Below, in pieces: positions 1 through 9,426 of a stretch of DNA of 64,000 nt. The notes under the pieces are model-generated. The model was not told the DNA's origin. It searched no databases and was given only the letters and a program-made list of their open reading frames with translations. The DNA comes from Rhynchonema sp. JSB1_4 (taxonomy: Eukaryota > Nematoda > Chromadorea > Monhysterida > Xyalidae), in NCBI GenBank assembly GCA_030248065.1, contig JASAMV010007048.1:23171-87170 (forward strand), given 5' to 3'. Within the stretch, counting starts at the first letter, position 1, and each line of letters starts with the position of its first letter. The translations under genes were made by a program, and so were the position numbers.

Positions 1-624
1 GAACGTCAATCGAAGAATCGTCTACCGCCTCCAGCAGCATTTGGTCATGGAGGCCCATCTGCTCCTGTTTCATCAAGGTTGATTCATGGTGCTCGGTTTG
101 GGTCACATGGTCGTTGAACTGTGTGTCTGCGAAGCGATCCAAGTCGGCGTCGTCTTGTTCAAACAGGGACGAACGATGGCTTGACCGGGCGGAGACCGGC
201 AGTTCAGACAAAGCCAATACTGGACGTTGCTGTGGTGTTGCTGATCGGTTCTGCAATGAGTTTATTGTTCATTCTGTGTGCTGTACTTGCTGAAGCATCC
301 AAAGCCGCACAAACCCGACGTTCGCCACGTTCCACATGATTTTGACCAGTAATCACGAACATCAAACTATCGACCTTCCATTGATGCTCATCGATAACCT
401 GATCGATATGACCCATTTGCGTCAAGAACGTAGACACATAATTGTTGAATGTCGTTTTGGCTACAGACTGTTCGCGTCGCAGAAGTTGGAGACCTGAACC
501 GAATAAAAGGGTAGACCACAATGGGACGCACAAAAGAACGAGGGAAACAGCTCACTTGTGCGCTGATTTCTTTCACCGCTGTGTAGACCTCGATGTCAAA
601 ATCAGCGCGCGGGCGAGGCGCCAT
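1..624 (-). CDS. Array unit U1, C2H2 zinc-finger gene, truncated by the window edge
   Basis: Only the 5' part of this unit is present; its fingers lie beyond base 1. Exon 1 is 556-624 (MAPRPRADFD start), exon 2 is 315-493 (LQLLRREQSVAK to VIDEHQWKVDSLMF), and exon 3 runs from 250 off the edge with the early motifs SSLFEQD and LMKQEQM. The exon 1 donor GTGAGC (550-555) ends the frame in phase 0, while exon 2 needs phase 1. Compared with U3 there is an extra GC in the end of exon 1. The unit is therefore either frameshifted or uses a splice site I do not see. Confidence 0.6.
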
Positions 625-712
625 GCTTACAAGCAGGGTTGATGCGAAACTGGATCAAACGTTAGGACATATGTCGGTTGGTTATTACTACCAGAATGCG
701 TCAACTTTGAAA

Positions 713-740
713 GATAAGCTGCGCTGAGCAGCACTGATTG
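713..740 (-). promoter_or_regulatory. Shared upstream element, U1
   Basis: Plus-strand gataagctgcgctgagcagc begins 89 bp above the U1 start codon. Confidence 0.5.
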
Positions 741-903
741 ACTAACAATCATTTCAATCACTTGCAAATTGTACAAAAACAATGCCACGCTACATTGTGG
801 GAAACACATTTTATTGCGGATGCCGACTGACCATAAAAACAAAAAACAAGAACGAGACCAGATTCGAAGCATGAAAAAGCATACACAGTCACAAACCGAA
901 TTA

Positions 904-2145
904 TTGACAGAAAACCAGCATCTGATTCACTTTGGTTCCTCTCTGTCTTATGTTTGTCCCGTTCATGTCTGCGCACACTCGTTGAATCGACGAATGATTC
1001 CGTACAGAATTTGCATTTATACGGCCGTTCACCCGTATATGTCGCCGCATCACGTGTTTGCGATATGCGTTGCTGTTGCTGAATGCAAAGCCACAACAAT
1101 TGAACGTCACTTTGCCGTGGTGTGAGACGCGACGCGCTGCTGCGGCACAGTAGGTATAGCAGAAAGCGTGGCGTCGGGCTGTTGAGATGATGTGAACTTG
1201 GATTTGGCGAGAGCCGCTGGCGGGTGTCTGAAGCGCGAAAGACCCGCTTTAGTCTGTCGGTATCGTTTTCTGCCCACCGGCCGAGGTCGTGGCAGATTCG
1301 ACACAGATCGACGACAAAGCAGGTCCTGATCTGACACCAGAACATCTAGTTGAGATGTGGCTGATTGGGGGCAATACGACGAATCCAGGAGTAAAGGCTC
1401 ATTGACTTCTTGTTTGATGCTCGATAGTTGGACATCGGTGGCGCTTGGCTTCATGTGCTCTCACTTTGTTCAAAAAGGGGCGATCGATCATTTGACCAGG
1501 TGGACGTTTGTGCGTTTGTCGACTGATCCTGCAAAATAGCACTACCAGGTCGCCCAGAAAAATTTCGGCTGTGCCTTGACCGGCCGATACGAACGTGTGT
1601 TGGCAAGTCAGGGCAACTACATCGGGTGATATTTTCGAAACGGTGTAAAGGTCAGTTGGGTGTAAAGGTCGGCGGAAAGCTTGGTGTGAGAAAGTTCAGT
1701 GTAAGCTCGGCGTAAGCTTGAAACATTGCACGCTGAGCAAGCAGCAGACGCGCGTTTCTAAACGAAAGGTCAACTTTGACGGTTTGCTGTGCAAGTGCAA
1801 AGCGTTTGTTTGCAATATTGTTTGTTTAGGCTGATCGCACAATCGTTTTTAAACGATAAACGTTTTGAATTTCGTAGCCTTTCATGGTTCGTTACAACGA
1901 ACATCAGGCTATCGATCTTCCACTGCTGTTCGTCGATAACCTGATGGATTTGACCCATTTGCGTCATAAACGTCGACACATAATTGTTGAAAGTTGTTTT
2001 AGCCGGACTGCTAGCGGCGCAGAAGTTGCAGGCCTGAACCAAACAAAAGCACAATACTACTATACAATACACAAAAACGATTGATGAAACTGCTCACTTG
2101 CGCTGATTTCTTTCAGACCCCGACATCATCAGCGCGGGGTGCCAT
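904..2145 (-). pseudogene. Array unit U2, degenerate zinc-finger pseudogene
   Basis: All three exons are recognisable and all are damaged. Exon 3 (about 904-1524) changes frame near 1454 (the DQSTNAQTSTW frame meets TGA), again near 1110, and again at about 1036, where an extra TA separates HVMRRH from TGERPYKCKFC. Exon 2 (about 1888-2036) has in-frame stops after LQLLRR and then changes frame into AKTTFNNYVSTFMTQMGQ. Exon 1 (about 2100-2145) has lost internal bases. A copy of an inverted-repeat element sits in intron 2. A minus-strand AATAAA lies at 810-815. U3 is a close intact relative. Confidence 0.8.
1622..1735. mobile_element. Truncated copy of the GGGTGATATTTTCGAAAC inverted-repeat element
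   Basis: Starts with gggtgatattttcgaaacgg and gtgtaaaggtcagttgggtg, matching the left arm of the complete element at 7692-7902. It loses similarity after the cttgaaacattgcacg segment and has no right arm. It lies in intron 2 of pseudogene U2. Confidence 0.6.
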
Positions 2146-2221
2146 GCTCGTACCAACTGTGATGCAAGCATTTCTATTGTTAACATCGGTTATCACATTT
2201 CGAATGCATTGAAATTTCGAA

Positions 2222-2250
2222 GATAAGCTGTGCTCAACGCAACAGCATTG
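2222..2250 (-). promoter_or_regulatory. Shared upstream element, U2
   Basis: Plus-strand gataagctgtgctcaacgca, 77 bp above the U2 exon 1 ATG. It is retained although the gene is broken. Confidence 0.45.
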
Positions 2251-2467
2251 ATCGACCGACATTCAGTTCAATTCAAATGTCCAATACACATGAAAAATAG
2301 TGACCGTCAATACCATCTGGATGAAAATACATTTTATTGCACTGACGCAGACACCATTGTAACAGCAAATATTGTCTCCGTGACATTTCAGGGGGTAATT
2401 TGAACCAATTAAAAGACGGAAACACATGTTCATAAGCATGATAATAGTTGTCAAAAAGGAGCATCCA

Positions 2468-3496
2468 TCATTCAACCCAATTTCGTTCTCTGTTCTCCAG
2501 GTAAGTCGTTTTATGCACAAAACGTTCATGTCTTCGCACGTTGCCTGTATCGGAGAATGATTTCGGACAGGATTTGCATTTAAACGGCCGCTCGCCGGTG
2601 TGACGTCGTCTGACGTGTTTGTCGTAGTTGCTACGGTACTTGAATGCAAAGCCACAACAATTGTACGTCACTGTGCCATTTGCGGACACGCTACGAGCTG
2701 CTGCTGCATTGTGGTCCGCAGGAACGGCAGTGGACGGTTGAGATGGTGTGGACTTGTGCTTGACCACAGACGGAGCTTGGCGTTCGGAGCGGGATGCACT
2801 CTGTTTGGTCGATTTGCGGCGCCGGTTTCCGCTTATCGGTCGAGATCGAGGCCGAATAGGCACTGGCTTACGACGTGCTGGGACCTGATTTGAGATCGCA
2901 ACATCAAGCTGAGATGTGTATGATTGGTGATCCGACGAAACCGGGAGCAACGGCTCATCGACATCTTGTTTGACGATCGATGGTTGCACAGTGTCAGTGG
3001 TTGTGTCTGGGTGCATGTCTGGAACCGGGTTCGTGAGCTCTTCGCCCTGTTCAAACAGGGACCACCGGGCGTGCACTTGTGATGGCAGTTGCTCGCAACG
3101 CAATTCTGATTGATTCTGCAAGATTGCGCGCTAGTGCAAGTCATAAATAAATTCAAACAGCAGTGAAACATCAGTAGCATACATTACAACTTTGAATCAG
3201 ACCTGATTGTGTTCCCTCATTTGGTTCGTCACAATGAATAGCAGAGTATCGATCTTCCACTGATGTTCATCGATAACCTGGTCGATTTGACCCATTTGCG
3301 TCATGAACGTGGACGCATAATTGTTGAAGGTCGTCTTGGCTGCGGACTGCTCGCGGCGCAGAAGTTCCAGACCTGAACCGAACAAATGGATATTACTTTC
3401 AATTGAAATGAAAAAAAGAGAGAGCAATTTCTCACTTGCGCTGATTTCTTTCACCGCGGTGTAGACCTCAGCATCATAATCAGCGTGGGGTGCCAT
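2468..3496 (-). CDS. Array unit U3, coiled/helical module plus two C2H2 fingers
   Basis: First intact unit, predicted 292 aa from exons 3436-3496, 3203-3372 and 2468-3115. The start MAPHADYDAEVYTAVKEIS is chosen because exon 1 has the same position and phase in all units. Exon 2 (about residues 21-77) is the helical LELLRREQSAAK module ending QIDQVIDEHQWKIDTLLF. Exon 3 has SLFEQGEE, the SUMO-like IVKQDVDEP, a basic RRRKSTK tract, and fingers in its last 70 residues. Finger 1 has adjacent Cys (YNCCGFAF, then HVRRRH); finger 2 is CKSCPKSF...RRHERFVH. Likely a nuclear DNA-binding factor (inference). An AATAAA lies at 2333-2338. Confidence 0.85.
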
Positions 3497-3585
3497 TCCT
3501 CGTTACGAATGCTGTTGCAAAACTGTGTGAAGATTTTGGACGTCTTGTTGGTCACATAACATTTTTAAAATTCGCAAACTTCAAC

Positions 3586-3614
3586 GATAAGCTGTGCTGA
3601 ACACAACAGGGTTG
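3586..3614 (-). promoter_or_regulatory. Shared upstream element, U3
   Basis: Plus-strand gataagctgtgctgaacaca, 90 bp above the U3 ATG. Confidence 0.5.
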
Positions 3615-3825
3615 ATTGGCCAACTATCATTTTAGTACATACACTGATAAATATTGCCACTTTCACGGAAAAACATTTTATTGAACTCATCGCACAAACA
3701 CAAACAAAACTAGCTGGTCCACGCTTCACTGGGTATAGGAAATGGACTGAAACGCGAAAAACATCATGATAAACGACAGGATTACAGTAGAAACAGAATC
3801 TGATTGCACGACTGTATTACGCGTG

Positions 3826-4801
3826 CTATTTTCCACACATTACGGCTTTCTGATGCACTTTGCGTTCGTGTCTCAGCACGCTGCTTGTATCGGCGAATGA
3901 TTTCGTGCAGAATTTGCATTTATACGGCCGTTCACCCGTATGTCGCCGTCTGACGTGCTTGTTATAGTTGCTACGGTCTCTGAACGCAAAGCCACAACAA
4001 TTGTACGTCACTGTGCCGTTGGCGGAGACTTGGCGCGCTGGGGTCGGACTGTAGACTGGGTTGGGACTAGACTGTTGAGATGGTGTGCACTTGGACCGAG
4101 GTGCACGTTTGAAGGTGGCTGGACTTGCTTTCGCTGTCGGTTGGTGTCGTTTTCTGCTTGAAAATCGAGGTCGTGACGAAATGGATGCTGGTCTGCGACG
4201 TAATAGGTCCGGGGAATCAAGTTGGGATGTGGATGATTGCGGGTGATCGGATGAATCGAGAAGCAACGATTCATCGAGCTCCGTTTTCACAACTGATGGT
4301 TGCACATTGTTGGCGCATGGGTGCACGTCTGGACCCAAATTCGTGGACTCTTCACCTTGCTTAAGCAGGGAAGATCGATCATTCGACCAGGCAGGCACTT
4401 GCACTTGATCGGCTGACAATTGTTCGCAACGTATCGACGATTGGTTCTGCAAGGACTACGGTCAGTGAAACATAAAACTCAGAACTGAAATTTTAATTAA
4501 ACTCAGACCTGATTTTGTTCCAATTCGTTCGTGACCATGAACATCAAACTATCGATCTTCCATTGATGTTCATCGATGGCCTGATCGATTCGACCCATTT
4601 GCGCCATGACCGCTGCAATGTAAGCGTTGAAAGTCGACTTGGCTGCGGACTGTTCACGACGCAGAAGTTGAAGACCTGAAAATGCAGGTAATAATTGTGA
4701 CGGCGCTGGTCTTACACATACAAAAGCTACAACAAAGGCTACTAACTCGTGCTGACCTCCTTAACAGCTGTGTAAATCTTGCTGTGAGTGCTGGGCGCCA
4801 T
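3826..4801 (-). CDS. Array unit U4, two-finger C2H2 gene
   Basis: Predicted 280 aa; exons 4747-4801 (MAPSTHSKIYTAVKEVSTS), 4509-4675 and 3826-4446, all phases closing. Exon 2 has NAYIAAVMAQMGRIDQAIDE, the AAVM variant also seen in U7, U12 and U14. Exon 3 carries WSNDRSSLLKQGEE, VVKTELDESL, SSRKRHQ and VSANGTVTYNCC. Fingers: CCGFAFRDRSNYNKHVRRRH and CKFCTKSFADTSSVLRHERKVH. It is the closest paralogue of U3 and pseudogene U2. No upstream element is visible at the usual distance because a dispersed repeat begins within about 30 bp of the ATG. An AATAAA lies at 3677-3682. Confidence 0.85.
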
Positions 4802-4829
4802 AGTGCTGATTTGAAACTGAAATATGAGG

Positions 4830-5190
4830 GAATGACATGGTTAAAGCATGACCCCCTTCCACAGTGTAGTTCCTGGTTCGGAGGGGGAGATAGCGGACCC
4901 CCCGTTTCTTTCAGAGGGAGGATATCGTACCCCCTCGAAGACCCAAATTCAGGAAAAGTCACCTTTTCAGGTAGAAAATTTGACCTATTTTTGCCCTTTT
5001 TGGAAAAATTCTTCATAAAAAGGATATTTTGGCGACTAATCACACATTTCAGGTCTAAAAATGCCCATTTTAGGCCTAAAATGCCTATTTTAGGCAAAAA
5101 TTGAGGCAGATAGTGTACCCGGAGGAGGAAATATGGGGATAGTGTAATGCCTTAGGGGGAATAGCGTACACGAGGGGGGACCATCCCCCA
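4830..5190. repeat. Degenerate GATAGYGTACCCC repeat block
   Basis: Five irregular copies of a GATAG(C/T)G-TACCCC-like word occur: gatagcggaccccccg, gatatcgtaccccctcg, gatagtgtacccggagg, gatagtgtaatgcc and aatagcgtacacgagg. They alternate with AT-rich stretches containing tttaggcctaaaatgcc. The open frames crossing it on both strands look repeat-derived and show no domain. Confidence 0.55.
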
Positions 5191-5570
5191 GGACCGGGCC
5201 GGGATTTTGGACTTTTGGCACGGGCCGGGCCGGAGATTTGGAGGTTCGGGCCGGACTTCCCGGCTTGAATTGCACAAATCTCAAGCCAAAAGCGCCTTTT
5301 TTGACAAAAAATCGCCGAAAACTGCGCTTCGCGCAGAATATGTGCACATTTTTTGTGGGGCCTAAATGGACACGGTTCACAGAAACCGAATCACAAAAAC
5401 ATAAACATGCTTCAACAGGTGAATTTTTGGCCTTTTTTGACCATTTTTTTCCTTTAACCCCAAAATCGGGCCGGGCCGAGCCGACCTTAGGCTCAGGCTG
5501 AGCCGGGATTTTGGACTTTCAAATCGAGACGGGCCGGGCCGGGCCGAGGATACCCGGCCCGATCCTAATC
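5181..5570. repeat. GC-rich dispersed repeat, copy A
   Basis: Rich in ccgggccggg, with a central gcgcttcgcgc palindrome at 5324-5334 and the marker aaaacataaacatgcttc. The same ordered landmarks occur at 46230-46560, so this is an interspersed repeat. No transposase frame is visible. Confidence 0.65.
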
Positions 5571-5935
5571 TCTGTGGCGCATCAAACAGCAACAAGGGCC
5601 ACACTGTTGCTAGTCTAAGTCTGAATGCTGCTGTGCATTTGAAGGCTTGCCCGCCTTGCCCGCACAGGGCACGCGCACGAAAATTTATTTAGAGCAGGTG
5701 TTCACTGATTTTACGGCGGTGGATGGTCTACATTAGCCGCCGAGGATTAAATGTTGTTGCGAAAATCTACATAAAAGTTGCGCCAACATTTTTTACCCAA
5801 ATTTCATGATTTAATTGATGCTGCTTCATAAATGTTTGAAGTGCGCAATGTTCTCTCTTTGGTTGTGGTGGGTTTGATACATATGATTGTTGCGAAAGCT
5901 GTGCCACGCGTTAAAGTGGAAGGGACCATGTTTTA
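5571..5935. other. Intergenic stretch without recognised feature
   Basis: AT-rich sequence between the dispersed repeat and the small ORF. The words gcgaaagctgtgccacgcg near 5892 may be a decayed upstream element for U4, displaced by the repeat, but the match is weak. Confidence 0.3.
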
Positions 5936-6280
5936 TTATTGGAACTGAAAGCCGCAATCAAGCTGACCATTCTTCAAAACGAAGTACCGTCGAAGTGTCA
6001 AATGAACGGTCAAAAAGTGTGCCAAAAGTGCACCTCTGGGAGTATAAGCGCCAACTGATTTAGCCACCCCCTGTGCTTGATTTTCAGGCATCGTACAGAA
6101 ACAGCACATCACCGAACGAACGGAGTTGGAAAATCGAGCATGTATTCTTGATGAGATGACAGAAAACTGGATTTCAGACAACAGTAAACTGTCCCGACCT
6201 TCAAAGGATAGCGTCGTACCAAACCCAGCGATGGCAGTAATGTAAAACATCACAAGGAGCGATTTACACGTTAATTTCAT
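5936..6280 (-). CDS. Small hypothetical secreted protein
   Basis: An ORF of 114 codons starting MKLTCKSLLVMFYITAIAGF, which looks like a signal peptide (basic n-region, hydrophobic core of about 14 residues). It is followed by a polar region with CCFC near residue 70 and a second hydrophobic patch. I do not recognise a family. The stop is followed immediately by AATAAAA on the coding strand, as expected for a short 3' end, and a TATATA lies about 20 bp above the ATG. It does not resemble the array genes and has no shared upstream element. It could be a chance ORF or a decayed exon. Confidence 0.3.
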   Translation of the reverse strand: MKLTCKSLLVMFYITAIAGFGTTLSFEGRDSLLLSEIQFSVISSRIHARFSNSVRSVMCCFCTMPENQAQGVAKSVGAYTPRGALLAHFLTVHLTLRRYFVLKNGQLDCGFQFQ

Positions 6281-6453
6281 TTCCAAGTGCCTGGGGTGCA
6301 CTATATACTGCTAGTATACCAGCACATCACACATTCGGAACAACACTTTATAGTGCACAAATATACATACGGAACGGAAAACGGAACACCAAATTCTTAT
6401 TGCACAGCATTTGATGCACAGGGCTCAAGCAATGCTCATAGTCATGGTACATA

Positions 6454-6546
6454 TTGGTCGCACAATGACCCACTGACCCGTCACTTTCCCTCTTTACGAT
6501 TCAGGAACAAATTTGACCAATTCTTACAAAGTCATTGTGCGACCAA
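6454..6546. mobile_element. Short MITE, TTGGTCGCACAATGAC family, flanked by TA
   Basis: Terminal inverted repeats ttggtcgcacaatgac and gtcattgtgcgaccaa bound 93 bp and are flanked by TA on both sides (6452-6453, 6547-6548). The interior ccgtcactttccctctttac matches the right half of the longer copy at 51596-51871, so this is an internally deleted member. It lies just downstream of the U5 stop. Confidence 0.8.
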
Positions 6547-6572
6547 TACCTTAGGTATATGTACACGGCAGT

Positions 6573-7574
6573 TCATTTCCTCATCATATGCACATTGTGT
6601 TCATGTCTTCGCAAGTTTGTGGAATCGGCGAACCCCTTGGCGCACACTCTGCACGTGTACCGTCTGTCGTTGGTATGCACGCGTCTGACGTGTCGGGCGT
6701 AGTTGCTCGAGCACGCGAATGCATGACCACAACAATTGAATGTCACTTTGCCATCCAGTGACACACGACGTGCTGATGACGTGCTGTACTTAGAAGGCTT
6801 AGTGATCGGTCGGGACTTGCACAACGGACGTTTCACCAATTTGGATGCTGGTGATGATGCTGTAGTGGCGTGAGCTTGCTTCTTGCTGCTTGTTGCAGTC
6901 ACGTCTGCACGCAGGTGAGTTGATGAAGTTGGCGCCGTCAAAGTGACATCAAGTGGGAGTGGGCCCCGGTGTGAAACCGAAACCGGAGCATCAGGCACGC
7001 CATCAAATGCGACCAGTTCTTGTTTCACAAGCCCTGATTCCTCAAGACACCCATGATCCAGAACGTTGCGTTGCGGGGCTGAGTTCGGCTGGATGTGCAT
7101 CTTTGCTTGCTGGTGGACTTCTCCTTGATCCATCAGGGGCCCGTTATTTGTCGACCAGCTGGGCAACGGGACTGGAGGCGGCACTGGCGTTTGGTAAGAC
7201 GCAGGAGCCTGCAAACTGCGTATCATGTAAACCTGAACGCAAAAGATCATATTTCTTGCGTCAAGAACTCCTGACCTGATTTTGTTCCAATTCGTTCGTC
7301 ACAATGAACATCAAACTATCGATCTTCCATTGATGTTCATCGATAACCTGATCGATTTGACTCATTTGGGTCATGAACGTGGACACATAATTGTTGAACG
7401 TCTTCTTGGCCGCGCACTGTTCACGACGCAAAAGTTGCAAGCCTGAAATCAAGACATTTTTCTGGTGCACCGGTTGTTCATTGTCAACTTCACAGACAAA
7501 CAAACACGCTCAGACTCACCAGTGCTGATTTCCTTGACGGCTGTGTAGACCTCAATTCGCGAGTTGGGAGCCAT
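6573..7574 (-). CDS. Array unit U5, two-finger C2H2 gene
   Basis: Predicted 285 aa; exons 7520-7574 (MAPNSRIEVYTAVKEISTG), 7276-7442 and 6573-7208. Exon 2 reads LQLLRREQCAAKKTFNNYVS and keeps QIDQVIDEHQWKIDSLMF. Exon 3 begins with a proline-rich TPVPPPVPLPSW and has GPLMDQGE, LVKQELVAFDG, a basic KLVKRPLCKSR and SARRVSLDGKVTFNCC. Fingers: CCGHAFACSSNYARHVRRVH and CRVCAKGFADSTNLRRHEHNVH. The linker is HTNDRRYT instead of the usual TGE(K/R)P, so the classic inter-finger linker is lost. A MITE lies within 30 bp of the stop. Confidence 0.85.
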
Positions 7575-7672
7575 TGTGGATTGTCTGATCGTGGACAGAA
7601 GATCACAAGCCGTTAAAATATGACAAATTTATGACACTAAAAGTGCATGCGTTGTTCTGCGTGCAACGAACT

Positions 7673-7934
7673 GATAAGCTGCCCGGACAATGGGTGATAT
7701 GTTCGAAACAGTGTAAAAGTCAGTTGGGTGTAAAGGACTGGAAACCCCGGCCCCACCCCCCGATAGAGCTGCCCGGTGTAAACTTGAAACATTCCACGTT
7801 AATAACAGGCAATGTTTCACACACCACACGCCACCACTCGACCGAACTTTACACCGACCTTTACGCCCAACTGACCTTTACACCGTTTTGAAAATTCCAC
7901 CCAATGCATGAACAGTGTCGGTTGCAAAACGACG
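7673..7934 (-). promoter_or_regulatory. Shared upstream element of U5, split by an inverted-repeat element
   Basis: The gene-proximal half gataagctgcccggacaat (7673-7691) is 99 bp above the ATG. The distal half aatgcatgaacagtgtcgg resumes at 7903. The 211 bp between them is a foldback element, so the insertion split the element. Confidence 0.55.
7692..7902. mobile_element. Complete GGGTGATATGTTCGAAAC inverted-repeat element
   Basis: The left arm (gggtgatatgttcgaaacag, gtgtaaaagtcagttgggtg) is the imperfect reverse complement of the right arm (cgcccaactgacctttacac, cgttttgaaaattccaccc). Flanking AAT at 7689-7691 and 7903-7905 is a possible 3-bp target duplication. It is non-coding. Confidence 0.75.
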
Positions 7935-8105
7935 ACGTGAAATATCACCACAATGAACGAAATTCTACACTCCATTTTATTTTATACAAAACATTATATA
8001 TAAAAATATGCAAATGAGTGAAAGACACACCAAAATCTCAAGAATATCAGACAGGGACGAAAACTTATAAATACATAAGAGCAGAGGAATTTCAAGAACA
8101 AGAAC

Positions 8106-9098
8106 TCACGTCTTGTGCACATTTCGTAAATGTCTCTTCAAGTCCTCCGTCGTGGTAAACGTTTTGTGACACAGTCGACAAGTAAAGGGACGTTCACCAG
8201 TGTGCTTATAGCTCACATGACGTCGGTATAGCCAAGACGAATTGAACGCATAGCCACAACAATTGTACGTCGTTTTGCCATCGTCCGAGACGCGACGCGC
8301 TGACGCGGCATCGTAGCTGAATGGTTTCGCTGTAGCGGACCGGCGTTTAGACCTGGCTGCGGGCGCAGTTGTTTTTGTGAATGGACGCTGTTTCCTGTTT
8401 TTGTGCGCTGAGACCACATTTGTAGATTGACGTCGTCGTGATGATGAACTTGACGGCGGAACGGTGCTGCACGGTTCCTGGCCTGAGACCGAAAATGTAT
8501 TAAGTGCCGCTGCTGGAGTCACTTGGTTGAGCAGTGGCTGCTCAGAGAGAAGCAATTCTTCCTTCACGTGGGTGGATTCTTCTGGATGCAATCCATTCGT
8601 ATCGCTGGAGTGCGCGTCTGAAGCCGGATTCACTTGATCCGTCAGGAACGCATTGTCGCTCGTCCAGCTGGCGATCGGGACTTGGGGGGATATCAGCATG
8701 GTCTGACTGGGCCCAGTCTGTAACGAAAACACCATGAAGGACATGAACTATAACCAGAACAATGACAGTCAAGGTTCATACCTGAATGTGCGCTGGTTCG
8801 TTCGTCACCATGAACATCAGGCTATCGATCTTCCATTGATGTTCATCGATAACCTGATCGATTTGACCCATTTGCGTCATGAACGTGGACACATAACTGT
8901 TGAACGTCGTTTTGGCTGCAGACTGCTCGCGACGCAGAACTTGCAGACCTGGTGAGATCAAAGAAATTTGAAGTCACACTAGTTATGAATGCATATCTTA
9001 TCCTACGTACTTGAAAAAGAAACGTGTTTGTAAGACAGCTCACTTGTGCTCAGTTCTTTTACAACCATGTAGATTTCAGTTCGGTTATGCGGTGCCAT
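8106..9098 (-). CDS. Array unit U6, two-finger C2H2 gene
   Basis: Predicted 277 aa; exons 9044-9098 (MAPHNRTEIYMVVKELSTS), 8782-8948 and 8106-8717. Splice phases are 1 and 0. Exon 3 has SWTSDNAFLTDQV, VKEELLLSE, SVSGQEP, SRRRQS and VSDDGKTTYNCC. Fingers in the last 51 residues: CCGYAFNSSWLYRRHVSYKH and CRLCHKTFTTTEDLKRHLRNVH, with a canonical TGERP linker. Finger 2 has TTTEDLK at the base-contacting positions, unlike any neighbour. An AATAAA lies at 7976-7981. Confidence 0.87.
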
Positions 9099-9230
9099 TC
9101 TCACAGTTTATGGGTGCGGTTTCCTTGCCCAGGCGATGCTAGCAATGGAATCCTAGCAAGACATACGATATAAAAGCACAATGCAAAAAACTGTTGTTAT
9201 ATCAGTGTGGGTTACTGAATGTCAAGAGGA

Positions 9231-9280
9231 GTAAACTGCCCTGATTTTCAGGGAGCAGTGCCGTGAGTGAAGCAACGACA
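9231..9280 (-). promoter_or_regulatory. Shared upstream element, U6
   Basis: Plus-strand gtaaactgccctgattttca followed by gcagtgccgtgag, 133 bp above the ATG. The adjoining ccatgaaacatcac is also shared with other units. Confidence 0.55.
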
Positions 9281-9426
9281 CCATGAAACATCACGACCAA
9301 CGCACCGTACACAAATTCACTTCGAAACAAGTATTGTTACAAAAAATCAAAGACATGAAATCAAAATCAAAAAGCAACATGAAAATGAAAGTTCACAAAT
9401 GGTATAGACCAAACATGAATGTCGCA

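Noticed and set aside
4654..5604. Open frames of 75-147 codons in the GC-rich repeat block
   Set aside because: They coincide with low-complexity repeat sequence on both strands and show no domain, so repeat-derived.
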